Source: Metabacillus arenae (GTDB lineage: Bacteria > Bacillota > Bacilli > Bacillales > Bacillaceae). From it: a stretch of 64,000 nt of DNA. Below are positions 27,259 to 36,002 of this stretch, piece after piece. Below the pieces are notes generated by a model that saw only the letters and a list, made by a program, of their open reading frames with translations, did not search any database and was not told the origin of the DNA. The translations under genes and the position numbers were made by a program. Within the stretch, counting starts at the first letter, position 1; every line of letters begins with the position of its first letter. Location: NCBI RefSeq assembly GCF_014773385.1, contig NZ_JACXAI010000033.1, positions 1 through 64,000 of the forward strand. Reading direction: 5' to 3'.

Positions 27259-28608
27259 ATGATTGTGTTATATACTATACTTATCGGTATGTACTTCATA
27301 GGGCTTTTTGTTGATTGGAATGTGTTGAATTATATAGTAGGTACTCTTGCCGTCCTTTCCTGTGTTCTTTCATTTAAAGGTGCAAACCGGCTCTTTCAAG
27401 CAGCTGGCATTATTTTTTTATTAACAGGTACAGGTTTATTCCTTTTTCAAGGCAGGCCTTTTTATGAGGTCCCTTTATATATGACTTCAAACATTACACT
27501 GCTTGCTTTGTTTTTCGTTATTCCTTTTATGAATAGTGTGATTATTATTGGCAGATATGATCGGAATGTAAATTCATTGATGAAAATGAAAATTGACCAT
27601 TTAGGCCAGCTGTATAACCGGACTTCGCTTGCAACCTTTTTGTTAGGGGGATTTTTAAATGTTGCCACACTTCCTCTGATTGAAAACGTCGTGAAACAAA
27701 GCCTTCTCGATAAAGCGAATTCTCTTAAAAACAGGTTTATCTCAGAAGCCATGCTCCGCGGGTATACATTAGCCCTTTTTATAAGTCCAATGGAGGTATT
27801 AGTTATTTTAAGTGTTGATTACACCGAAACCTCGTATCTCACTTTACTTCCTTTGTTAATTATTTTTGTCATCATAATAGCTCTGACAATTTGGCTGGTA
27901 TCTTCTAAGTATAAGCAAATTGAACTTGGTAAAGAGGTAAATAAAAGATATATTACATTGACGAAACATACGATTTTTAAGATTACTACTCTTTTGATCT
28001 ATTTAATCCTGTTCACAGTTTCTATTATCTTTATAAACGATGTGACAAGAATTGGTCTCTTACAAACTGTTGGATTAACGATTGTGCCCTATTCCCTTAT
28101 CTGGGCTGCTTCGATAAGAAGATTCAAATCTTTTATTCACTATGTCATTCCGTTTTGGAAGCAGCGGACCTTATCGCTGAATAGCTATATGGTTCTCTTT
28201 TTGTCAGTTGGTTTTTTTACTAGTAATTTAAATGATTCTATTTTCCTTGACTATATCCAGCAGCCTTTTAAAGAGCTCATCCATTTGCCGCTTTTACTTT
28301 TCGTATTCATCCAATTTCTATTTCTATTTTTGGCGATGGTTGGATTTCATCCTATTGTCACGATGAGTATACTTGGCGGAGTATTAACTCCTTTGGTTGC
28401 CGAAATCAACCCGATAAGCCTTGCGATTGTCCTCATTTCATCCAGTTTATCCACAGTTATGGCTGGGCCGTTTAATATTAGTGTTTCATTAACTGGCAAC
28501 CTTTTAAATGTTAACCCATATGCAGTTTCTAGGTGGAATTTACTTTTTGCATTGTTTTTCAGCAGCATAGGGACGGGGATGGCGATGGTGATCCTGCAAC
28601 TAGGTTAG
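27259..28608 (+). CDS. Uncharacterised polytopic permease
   Basis: 449 residues, about 12 membrane segments, start ATG after GAGGG. The C-terminal half has re-entrant-like, small-residue-rich stretches (VGFHPIVTMSILGGVLTP, AGPFNISVSLTGNLL) that recall the ion-transporter superfamily (DctM, CitM, ArsB fold), with a conserved-looking NDSIF. I cannot name a family or substrate. Its stop codon overlaps a bidirectional terminator hairpin. It lies downstream of the sugar-acid operon's regulator but is separated by a terminator, so a functional link is not shown. Confidence 0.55.
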   Translation: MIVLYTILIGMYFIGLFVDWNVLNYIVGTLAVLSCVLSFKGANRLFQAAGIIFLLTGTGLFLFQGRPFYEVPLYMTSNITLLALFFVIPFMNSVIIIGRYDRNVNSLMKMKIDHLGQLYNRTSLATFLLGGFLNVATLPLIENVVKQSLLDKANSLKNRFISEAMLRGYTLALFISPMEVLVILSVDYTETSYLTLLPLLIIFVIIIALTIWLVSSKYKQIELGKEVNKRYITLTKHTIFKITTLLIYLILFTVSIIFINDVTRIGLLQTVGLTIVPYSLIWAASIRRFKSFIHYVIPFWKQRTLSLNSYMVLFLSVGFFTSNLNDSIFLDYIQQPFKELIHLPLLLFVFIQFLFLFLAMVGFHPIVTMSILGGVLTPLVAEINPISLAIVLISSSLSTVMAGPFNISVSLTGNLLNVNPYAVSRWNLLFALFFSSIGTGMAMVILQLG

Positions 28609-28641
28609 GCGGCAAAATTTTGCCGCCATTATTCTTTTTTC
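28608..28641. terminator. Bidirectional terminator between convergent genes
   Basis: Perfect palindrome GGCGGCAAAATTTTGCCGCC overlapping the stop codon of the permease, with a T-rich tract on the plus strand. Confidence 0.8.
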
Positions 28642-29060
28642 CTCGGATCAATTTCTTCAGCGCTTTCCATACGATATCGTTCTTTATTTTGGATAGGAGT
28701 CCGCCTGTTTAGTCCTTGGACATTATTATTTATTCTAATTAGACGGTGAAAAACAACCTCCCCAATTGTTACAGCAACTGCGCCTGAAAAAGCACTTGAA
28801 ATTACTGGAGCATTTGCAATCGTTGAGGATAATAATACCCATAATACAAAAAATGAGAGACCAAAATCACCTATAGCAGCTACCACTGCATTTGATCCTC
28901 GTAGAAGAAATAAATCGCCGATTAAATAAGACAATACTGTCAAAGCAACAGCATAAACAAATACATAAGCAAAATTAATCCCAAAAAATACTCCTAGCAC
29001 TAAGGATAAAAGCCCAAATGTAATGATAAATTTAACACCAAGTGCAGAAAAAATTCTCAT
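28629..29060 (-). CDS. DUF2512 (YndM-like) membrane protein
   Basis: 143 residues with four membrane segments and a charged C-terminal tail rich in Glu, Arg and Lys. The pattern (short GVKF start, YLIGDLFLLR in the second loop, GDFGLSFFVLW) matches YndM-type DUF2512 proteins of Bacillus, whose role is unknown. Single-gene unit convergent with the permease gene. Confidence 0.75.
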   Translation of the reverse strand: MRIFSALGVKFIITFGLLSLVLGVFFGINFAYVFVYAVALTVLSYLIGDLFLLRGSNAVVAAIGDFGLSFFVLWVLLSSTIANAPVISSAFSGAVAVTIGEVVFHRLIRINNNVQGLNRRTPIQNKERYRMESAEEIDPRKKE

Positions 29061-29514
29061 AGCTGACTCCTATCTTCATTTTGTTTTATTAATTCCCTAA
29101 ATAAAGAGACTTTAGAACGGAAAGAAAAAACTTGCCACCCTTTTTCTTTAGATACACACCTATCCCAAATTGAATGGGACATGATGTACTTCATCTATAT
29201 CCCGGAAATACCTAGACCATATTTTCCTTTTTCCTTGTTACCAAAAATCAAATCATTTGCATGTTTATCAAAAAGTCCGGAAAGCTGATTTGGTGATTAG
29301 GTACATGGGGAACTATTGGCAGTAGCTTCAGTTTTATTCAAATACTATTTTTTACAAACTTGCTCAAAATATGTATGGTTGAAATGAGATAGAGTTGGGT
29401 ACTGATAAGAGGAGGAAAATGTCTAACCGAAATATACAGATGAATTGCTGCAAATTGGATTTTTTACATACAAGCAAACAAATTAATTATAAAAAGCTTA
29501 GAAGGAGAATGATG
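29061..29514. other. Gap of 454 bases, no gene recognised
   Basis: AT-rich intergenic DNA. A second in-frame ATG at 29419 with AGGAGG only 3 bases before it could give a 32-residue longer form of the next protein. Otherwise no structure stands out. Confidence 0.4.
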
Positions 29515-29739
29515 ATGACTATTTCAAAAACGATATTTATCAAAGATGCAGGAAATCAAAAAGAGGCACAAACAGTGGAATCTCTATTGACACAGCTAAA
29601 TGGAGTGGAAAGAGCGTTAGTAGACATGGGAGACGGGGAGGTTAAGATCGAGTTTTACGAAAATCAAATAACCTTTGATGAAATTCTCCAAAGAATCGAG
29701 CAGCAGGGCTTAACAATAGCTGATAAACATATCCAATAA
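29515..29739 (+). CDS. Small HMA-like protein lacking the metal motif
   Basis: About 74 residues with the beta-alpha-beta-beta-alpha-beta pattern of heavy-metal-associated (CopZ-like) domains: TIFIKDAG, VESLLTQLNGVERALVDMG, VKIEFYENQITFDEILQRIEQQG. The CxxC copper site of the family is absent (DAGNQKE occupies the position), so metal binding by that site is unlikely. Of three adjacent ATGs, the one at 29515 has the best spacing (7 bases) from GAAGGAG. Function unknown; possibly a protein-interaction version of the fold. Confidence 0.6.
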   Translation: MTISKTIFIKDAGNQKEAQTVESLLTQLNGVERALVDMGDGEVKIEFYENQITFDEILQRIEQQGLTIADKHIQ

Positions 29740-29745
29740 AAACAA

Positions 29746-29776
29746 ACAGCCCTGAGGTAAGAAAACCTGAGGCTGT
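29746..29776. terminator. Hairpin between convergent units
   Basis: ACAGCCCTGAGGT / ACCTGAGGCTGT with a 6-base loop; the T-rich tail is on the minus strand, ending the DUF2935 relic transcript. Confidence 0.65.
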
Positions 29777-29783
29777 CATCTAT

Positions 29784-30609
29784 TTAAGCCTGTGTTCTCG
29801 GTTTTGCGGGATCACAATCAGGCATTTTCACTTCTGCAGTAGTCTCTGCTAATTTTGTTAAATAGTAGCATTCTTCTCTTGCCATATGGTCTGCCATTAA
29901 AGGTGTTAGGACTCCAAGGATCTCTTTCGTCAGCCCCATTTCTTCAAGCTCTCTCAAAAAAGCTTTAAAGACCGTCATTTCAAGCTCTACATGATTATGA
30001 AATCGTGATAAAGCAGGAAATATTTCTATGTTCGTTCTTAGAAAGCCTACGAGCTCAACGGCTTTGAGATAGAAATCCTCCTAATCTTCACTAAATTTTC
30101 GGCCTTTTTCTTTTAACTTCGTTTCGACCCGATCTAAATTAGCATCGATTGCTCCTGCATGACCTGCAGCATCTAGTAACCATAAAAGATCATGATGTAA
30201 AGGGTGTACCACTGGCGGTTTCTCACCTTTGCGATAATAAGAGAAAAGGCGCATTGCCTCTTCTAATTCATTCACCATATGGCTAATAAAAGTTGGTGAT
30301 AAAGAGATTTTAATTTTTCCAATAAGCTGCTGCTTAACAATCGTTAGCTTAAGCTCTCTAAGCTCTGAACTTGTTTCATACACCTCTCAAGAAAGCCGTA
30401 TAAGCTCCTGGTCTGACGCCTCTGCCTTTGATCGACGATAAAAGTCTCAAATTTTTCCTGAATCTACTGGAATTGTCAATATATACCTTTTTGGAAGGCG
30501 CCAGTGAATCATGAATAAATGTGCTGTGATCCCCTAGGATTTGAGTCCAAAACTGCAGCTCAAATTTCATTTCACTTCCTAACCCGTTCAATAGACAACC
30601 CCCAATCAC
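29784..30609 (-). pseudogene. Degraded DUF2935 protein gene
   Basis: Pieces of one DUF2935 protein (a four-helix, His/Glu-rich family of spore formers) lie in order on the minus strand. The N-terminal ELQFWTQILGDHSTFIHDSL is in one frame, IQEKFETFIVDQR in a second, and SKAEASDQELIRLS, then KIKISLSPTFISHMVNELEE, HPLHHDLLWLLDAAGHAG and DPLMADHMAREECYYL-like C-terminus in a third. Two frameshifts (about 30430-30470), a TGA near 30387 and a TAG at 30081 break it. Such damage cannot give the full protein. Sequencing errors are an unlikely cause for four lesions. Confidence 0.8.
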
Positions 30610-30670
30610 CTTTTCTTTAACATCTTATTGGGTTGTTGCTAAATAAATGCTAACAATGGAACAGACTCTT

Positions 30671-31429
30671 TTAATACCTAGATCCCCTTAATAAATTTTT
30701 CATATAAGTAAAAGGACATTTCGAAGGAGTCGACTCATCATCACTTAGAAAATACTGTTTCCATTCAAAGTTGTTTTCTTGTCGATATCCATTTAAGTCA
30801 GGATGTACATTAACTGTATCGTAAGCTTTTATCCTTTCACGAATGGATTTTTTAATCTTGGCTGCGGATTGCGGGAAGGAATTGAACCTTTCCAGCACCC
30901 AGCGGGGCGTGACTGCGAAAATAAAATAAGGAAAGCTTCTGCTTTTTCTGTTTTTGTGGGCAGGTGTGGCGCAATACATAAAATACTGCTCTCCACCAAA
31001 ACAATATTCCCATATATGATGATTCGGATCGACAGGAATATGCTCTGGCCATTTCTCCTCATCCATTTTGCTGAGCTGATTTAAAATCCCCCAGAAAAGC
31101 TCTCGATATTGTTCAATTTCATAGTTTCCTATTAAGCTCTCTGTCGTTTCAAAAAAAATAACAAGCGATGTATAACTCCCAAATGAATGCGACTTTCTGC
31201 CGAACAAGGTTAACAATTGAGCTAGCTCTTGATGTGCAGATGGCTTTGTAGGATCACTAACAAAACCAAATCGAAAATGGTTTAATTTATACCCTTGAAC
31301 AGCAGGTATACAAGGGAACTTTTTATCATCATCCATCAATTTATTTTTAAAATGAAGAAAAGCATCATATTGCCATTTCTCAAGCATCTCACTGTTCTCT
31401 TCTATTGTAAATTTGTCAAAAAGCAGCAT
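30671..31429 (-). CDS. YqcI/YcgG family protein
   Basis: 252 residues. It has the family features: N-terminal KFPCIPAVQGYKLNHFRFGFV, FGRKSHSFGSYTSLVIFFE near residue 80, a central EYCFGGEQYFMYC and PAHKNRKSRSFPYF, and a C-terminal cysteine segment (SKCPF). Distant members are heme-oxygenase-like di-iron enzymes in biosynthetic clusters, but the B. subtilis members are uncharacterised. ATG at 31429 lies 10 bases after AAAGGAGG. No linked gene suggests a pathway. Confidence 0.75.
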   Translation of the reverse strand: MLLFDKFTIEENSEMLEKWQYDAFLHFKNKLMDDDKKFPCIPAVQGYKLNHFRFGFVSDPTKPSAHQELAQLLTLFGRKSHSFGSYTSLVIFFETTESLIGNYEIEQYRELFWGILNQLSKMDEEKWPEHIPVDPNHHIWEYCFGGEQYFMYCATPAHKNRKSRSFPYFIFAVTPRWVLERFNSFPQSAAKIKKSIRERIKAYDTVNVHPDLNGYRQENNFEWKQYFLSDDESTPSKCPFTYMKNLLRGSRY

Positions 31430-31506
31430 ACGTACAAAATCCTCCTTTACAAATTAATTTATTGAAAGGAGGAAAATAGGTGACTGTACTTATTTAGCGG
31501 GTCCTA

Positions 31507-32133
31507 TCATAAAATTAACAGCTTAACAGCTTCCCAGCCAAAATAAAGACCGAACCCAACAAGTGTGACTCCTGAGAAAACAGATATCCCCATTAATAGC
31601 TTAGGAGTCAAAACCTTTCGAAAACCGCTTGATACTGCAGCCATCGTTAAATCCCACACTAAAAGTCCAACAAGGATGGCACTGCTATAAAAGAACAGCT
31701 GAAGGTGACTATATGTAGAGGCCGTTTTCGCAAGGACTGATCCATAAATACCAAGCCAAAATAAAATGGTTAAAGGATTCGAAATCGACATGAAAAATCC
31801 TGTTAAGAAGGTTTTCTTTAATGACTCAAGTCCTCTTTTGTTATCAATTAGAATTTTATTCGTGTTCATCAATGTTTCAATTCCTGTATAAACAAGCACA
31901 AAAAAGCCAAAAAGCCATAGAAATGCCTTAATAAATGGCGAATCAAGTATGTGGACGACTCCTAGATAGACTACCATCATATAGACTAAATCTGCTGTAA
32001 TTGACCCGAGACCAATAAACCAGGCGTGAAGAAACCCACTTTTAATTCCTCGATCAATTTGAGCAGCATTTACCGGCCCGATTGGAGCGGCCAGTGAAAT
32101 TCCAAGCAAGATATAACTAAAAAATATACTCAT
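31507..32133 (-). CDS. LysE-family amino acid/metabolite exporter
   Basis: 208 residues, six membrane segments. The LysE signature is at the start (GISLAAPIGPVNAAQIDRGIKSGF), with GLGSITADLVYM near residue 42 and SNPLTILFWLGIYG near 120. It exports an amino acid or similar small solute; substrate not predictable. GGGGAGGG precedes the ATG. Stand-alone gene. Confidence 0.88.
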   Translation of the reverse strand: MSIFFSYILLGISLAAPIGPVNAAQIDRGIKSGFLHAWFIGLGSITADLVYMMVVYLGVVHILDSPFIKAFLWLFGFFVLVYTGIETLMNTNKILIDNKRGLESLKKTFLTGFFMSISNPLTILFWLGIYGSVLAKTASTYSHLQLFFYSSAILVGLLVWDLTMAAVSSGFRKVLTPKLLMGISVFSGVTLVGFGLYFGWEAVKLLIL

Positions 32134-32448
32134 CTAACCCTCCCCTTTTAATATTGTCTCTTTTCTTAATAATTGTTGCTTTTGAAATAATACGGAAAGT
32201 TTAAATGAAAAGGTAATCGGAGGATTGCCAATTGCTTTTAGTCCTGCATCTGTCCTTTCACAACAAGTGGGATAATTACTCTTCAACCTTTTTGTTCCAA
32301 ATCGCAACAAAGTATTTTTTAACTAGTAAGATACTTGTACACATTCTATTCAGCACTTTCCGCTTGTACTACTTTTTTAGTGATATTCGGAACAAAAAGG
32401 AGCATTCATTTAAGAAAATTTGATACACTAATTGCTGAGGTGATTATG

Positions 32449-33105
32449 ATGGCTGAACAAATACAATTGATTTCATTAAATATTGGAACTCCAAAAAAAT
32501 TAATATGGAAAGGAGAACCTTTCGAAACAGCTGTTCAAAAAAAGTCAGTAAAAGAGGCTTTTCTTTCCTTCAACGGTTTTAATGATGACGATGTTGCAAA
32601 TAAAAAGCACCACGGCGGACCTGATCGAGCTGTCCTCATTTATGCATACGAACATTATTCATTTTGGGAAAAAGAATTCGGAAAACAGTTCCAGGTACCA
32701 GGGTTCGGGGAAAATTTAACTGCTACTGGGATGAAAGAGTCTGAGGTCTATATTGGGGATACATATCAGGTGGGAGATGCCATCATCCAAGTAACACAAG
32801 GACGCATCCCCTGTCAAACGCTTTCTCAATACAACGAAGAAAACCATCTTCTAAAGAGAATTGTTGAAACGGGATACACAGGTATTTTATGCAGAGTGTT
32901 AAAAGAGGGAATTCTCACCGAAAACTCCCCAATCACCTTAATCGAAAGAGATCCAAAATCAGTAACTGTCCAAGCTTCTCTCCAAGTCTATTACCATCAG
33001 AACGATAATACAGACGCAGCAAAAAATATTATACATATTGAAGCATTAGCGGAAAGATGGAGAGAGCAACTTATAAATAGATATAACCTTCAAGAGCGGC
33101 ATTGA
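32449..33105 (+). CDS. MOSC-domain protein (YiiM-like)
   Basis: 218-residue MOSC protein of the YiiM type, which binds molybdenum cofactor and reduces N-hydroxylated purines. The core KKHHGGPDRAVLIYAYEHY near residue 55, PGFGENLT near 85, GRIPCQTLSQ with the Moco-ligand Cys near 122, and VETGYTGILCRVL near 140 are all present. The frame is open upstream, but ATG at 32449 has GAGGTG at proper distance. No Moco biosynthesis gene is nearby. Confidence 0.85.
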   Translation: MAEQIQLISLNIGTPKKLIWKGEPFETAVQKKSVKEAFLSFNGFNDDDVANKKHHGGPDRAVLIYAYEHYSFWEKEFGKQFQVPGFGENLTATGMKESEVYIGDTYQVGDAIIQVTQGRIPCQTLSQYNEENHLLKRIVETGYTGILCRVLKEGILTENSPITLIERDPKSVTVQASLQVYYHQNDNTDAAKNIIHIEALAERWREQLINRYNLQERH

Positions 33106-33250
33106 TTTTAAACAGATTGATAAGGCAGGAACCTTAATAGAAGCTTGCCGTCCTCGGGTGAATATGGGAGGCCAATGAATAGGGGACATCGCATAGATTT
33201 CATGTTTTATTTCTATTGATTGATGGGGAATTGATCTATTTTACAAAGGA

Positions 33251-33412
33251 GTTTGCGTGGTCACGGAACTTTTTGCGCCGTTATTTAAATATTTGCACCG
33301 TCACGGAATTTTTTGCGCCGTTATCTGAATAATTGCTCCTTCGCAGAATTTTTTGTGCCCTTATCGAGATAATCGCACCATTACAGAAATTAATCCACCT
33401 TAGCAGAACTAA
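33251..33412. repeat. ~21-bp tandem array, TTGCACC type, second copy
   Basis: Units such as TTTGCGCCGTTATTTAAATA, TTGCACCGTCACGGAATTT, TTGCGCCGTTATCTGAATAA and TGCTCCTTCGCAGAATT. Two unit types (TCACGGAA and TTATCTGAA) alternate, giving a 42-bp higher-order period. Same family as 16910-17067. It occupies most of the 490-base gap between convergent genes. Confidence 0.75.
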
Positions 33413-33522
33413 TGTAAACAATTAGTAAAAAGGTGAAAGTACATTTGAAAATTCACTAGCCGCTGCAGGTTTAATATTAAGTGAAATCCAATAGTAAACC
33501 TATATGATTTATTTCGTAATAA

Positions 33523-33569
33523 AAAGAACTTACACTAAGAATAAAGATTACTGAAAGTGTAAGTTCTTT
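33523..33569. terminator. Bidirectional terminator between MOSC and aldo/keto reductase genes
   Basis: Stem AAAGAACTTACACT / AGTGTAAGTTCTTT with a 19-base loop between two convergent genes. Confidence 0.75.
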
Positions 33570-33595
33570 CTACAAAAATAGTGGATTTTTTTCAG

Positions 33596-34591
33596 TTAAG
33601 AATTTAAAATGCGGTCGATAGAAGCTAGCTCCTCATTCGTAAACTTCAAATTATTTAAGGCTTTGACATTTTCCTCAATTTGGCTCACTCGGCTGGCACC
33701 AATTAAAGCAGAGGTAACCCGCCCTTCCCTGAGCACCCACGCCAAAGCCATTTGTGTAATATTTTGCCCCCTATTCTCAGCTAGTTCATTTAGTTGTTTT
33801 ACTTTAGTGATTACATCTTCTGTTACTCTGTCTTTATTCAAGAACCCTGTTTCCTTTGATGCCCTTGAGTCTTTTGGAATCTCTTTTAAATATTTATTAG
33901 TGAGCAATCCCTGCTCCAGTGGACAAAAGGCTATTGAACCTACGCCATTTCTGGTTAATACTTCCTGAAGTCCATCCTCCTCAATCCAGCGGTTTAACAT
34001 GGAATAGCTTGGCTGATGGATGAGAAGCGGTGTCCCAAGACGATTTAAAATTTCCACAGCTTTTGTTGTTTGCTCTGAATCATAGCTTGAAATCCCAATG
34101 TATAAGGCTTTACCTTGTCTGACAATCTGATCAAGTGCTGCCATTGTTTCTTCTAATGGCGTATCCGGATCAAACCTGTGGGAGTAAAAAATGTCAACAT
34201 AATCAAGTCCCATCCGCTTTAAGCTTTGATCAAGACTAGAAATTAAATACTTTTTAGAGCCCCACTCTCCATATGGTCCATCCCACATATGATATCCTGC
34301 TTTTGTAGAGATAACCATTTCATCCCGATATCCCTTAAAATCCTGATTAAGCATTTCTCCAAACATCACTTCTGCAGACCCAGGCGGCGGTCCATAATTA
34401 TTCGCTAAGTCAAAATGAGTAATTCCAAGATCAAATGCCCTTCTAAGCATAGCCCTTCCATTCTCAAAAGAATCAACCCCGCCAAAATTATGCCATAGAC
34501 CGAGTGATATCGCAGGAAGCTTAAGTCCAGAATTCCCACAACGGTTATAAACCATATCTGCATATCTATTAGAATCTGCTAAATAGTTCAA
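33596..34591 (-). CDS. Aldo/keto reductase (YghZ/GpsA-like AKR14 type)
   Basis: 331-residue NADPH-dependent aldo/keto reductase of the L-glyceraldehyde-3-phosphate reductase (YghZ) type. Visible: LPAISLGLWHNFG, catalytic DLANNYGPPPGSAE, KAGYHMWDGPYG (catalytic Lys and the WDGPYG loop typical of this group), DIFYSHRFD with the catalytic His, and SALIGASRVSQIEEN for NADP binding. In E. coli it detoxifies L-glyceraldehyde phosphate and methylglyoxal. Single-gene unit. Confidence 0.88.
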   Translation of the reverse strand: MNYLADSNRYADMVYNRCGNSGLKLPAISLGLWHNFGGVDSFENGRAMLRRAFDLGITHFDLANNYGPPPGSAEVMFGEMLNQDFKGYRDEMVISTKAGYHMWDGPYGEWGSKKYLISSLDQSLKRMGLDYVDIFYSHRFDPDTPLEETMAALDQIVRQGKALYIGISSYDSEQTTKAVEILNRLGTPLLIHQPSYSMLNRWIEEDGLQEVLTRNGVGSIAFCPLEQGLLTNKYLKEIPKDSRASKETGFLNKDRVTEDVITKVKQLNELAENRGQNITQMALAWVLREGRVTSALIGASRVSQIEENVKALNNLKFTNEELASIDRILNS

Positions 34592-34636
34592 TGTTTATCC
34601 TCCTTCAGGAAACGATTTCATACCTTTTAATATATT

Positions 34637-35644
34637 CTATATGTTTATGTCGAAACCTTTTTCATTTTGCAATTTCTCTATCAGCTGCTTAAGGTCATAT
34701 ACCCTTCCCTTTGTAGTCCCACGGTGTTCAAGATTTAACGATTTTAGTAAGTTCATAACTGAAGACCTTGAGGATAACTGAAGAAATTCCCGCATTTCTT
34801 TATTTTTGATTGTAGAACTGCATAAAAGAGCAAAGTCAGTTAATGAGGGGATAAAGGCGCTTCTCGAAGAAAAAGAACAATTCACACATTTCCAAGAACT
34901 ATAAGTTCTAGTCATTGGCAAGTAATTGCAATGACGGCAATGCACTCCTCTAATTAATTCAGACTCATGAATATTAAATTTTTTGAGTATATCCTGAGAA
35001 TATGGAGAATCTTTTTTGATTAGTAAATTCGAAAGTTTGCGCATTTCCTTTATAGATAATTTCTCGAACACATTTTTTCTCTCAAACTCTTTTATCATAG
35101 AAGGAAGATTCGCATTATGAATGACTTTATGGGGTAAGTTACGATTACTAGGAGGAGTTTTAATAATTGTGGAAGGTTTGCTAATAACAATGAGGTATTC
35201 AATAGGCGGACAAGGTATCTTGTGAAATTTTATCCAATCGAAGAGCATTGATTTATGCCGTTCTGCTTGTAAAATAGGATCTGGGAATCCCTCTTCTTTT
35301 CCGTTTATCGTTCGGACAAGCTGTTTAAACTTGTCATCAAAATAAATAGTTCCTGAAATGTTCTTCATTTCAATGACAAGAATAAATTGTTGAGAAATTA
35401 AAAGGGAATCAATTTGAAAAAAAGAGGAATTAACCGAAAGACGGAGGTCATGGAAAATATAGTATTTTTTATCATGAAGAGTTTTTAAATAGTAATCTAA
35501 TGATTGTTCACCATAATAACCAGCCCTGCTTTTAGCATATTCTTCTTCTATCTTTGCTCTCTTTGGATGGGAGGGCTGAATTCTCCTCAATAAGGCTTCA
35601 TATTTTAAAAGTGATATAGGGATTTTTCGTTCTTTTCTTATCAT
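34637..35644 (-). CDS. NERD-domain protein with zinc ribbon
   Basis: 335 residues. The N-terminal half is a NERD (nuclease-related) domain: GYYGEQSLDYYL near residue 42, the acidic residue in FQIDSLLIS near 77 and VIEMKNISG near 90, which form the restriction-endonuclease-like core. A zinc ribbon follows near residue 235 (CRHCNYLP then WKCVNCS), and the C-terminus has a helical winged-helix-like part. Many plasmid or chromosomal Bacillus proteins share the plan; a DNA-processing role is assumed, not shown. Stand-alone gene. Confidence 0.8.
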   Translation of the reverse strand: MIRKERKIPISLLKYEALLRRIQPSHPKRAKIEEEYAKSRAGYYGEQSLDYYLKTLHDKKYYIFHDLRLSVNSSFFQIDSLLISQQFILVIEMKNISGTIYFDDKFKQLVRTINGKEEGFPDPILQAERHKSMLFDWIKFHKIPCPPIEYLIVISKPSTIIKTPPSNRNLPHKVIHNANLPSMIKEFERKNVFEKLSIKEMRKLSNLLIKKDSPYSQDILKKFNIHESELIRGVHCRHCNYLPMTRTYSSWKCVNCSFSSRSAFIPSLTDFALLCSSTIKNKEMREFLQLSSRSSVMNLLKSLNLEHRGTTKGRVYDLKQLIEKLQNEKGFDINI

Positions 35645-35739
35645 CTTTAACTCCTTCTATTTAGATTCTAGAATAAATTCTGTACTGTCCAGATAAAATC
35701 CTTCTTACAAAGTAATTTTTTATAAAGTAAATATAATTG

Positions 35740-35830
35740 CTAGAGTTTCAAAAAAAATTGCTAGAGTTTACAAAATTATTGCTATAGTTTTTAAATTAAT
35801 TGCTAGGGTTTACAAAATAATTGCACATAA
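35740..35830. repeat. ~21-bp tandem array, AATTGCTAG type
   Basis: Four units AATTGCTAGAGTTTCAAAAA, AATTGCTAGAGTTTACAAAA, ATTGCTATAGTTTTTAAATT and AATTGCTAGGGTTTACAAAA, then AATTGCACA. The unit length is 20-22 bp and the AATTGC start is shared with the TTGCACC arrays. It lies upstream of the NERD gene in a 358-base gap; I see no gene there. Confidence 0.75.
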
Positions 35831-36002
35831 ATGTGAACATTTTGTGATCAAGCCCCATAGCTCCACACAAAGCTCACTGGTTCCAAGAAGGTTCGGATTC
35901 CATTGTTGAAGGTTTAAAATTAAAGGTCTATAAAACACATAGATTTGGATATGGAAAGTTGATGAGCCGATTTTAGTTGAATCAACCCACTTTAAAAAAC
36001 TT

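Noticed and set aside
34637-35644. NERD protein as part of a defence island
   Set aside because: No other defence-type gene is adjacent; neighbours are housekeeping or unknown single genes.
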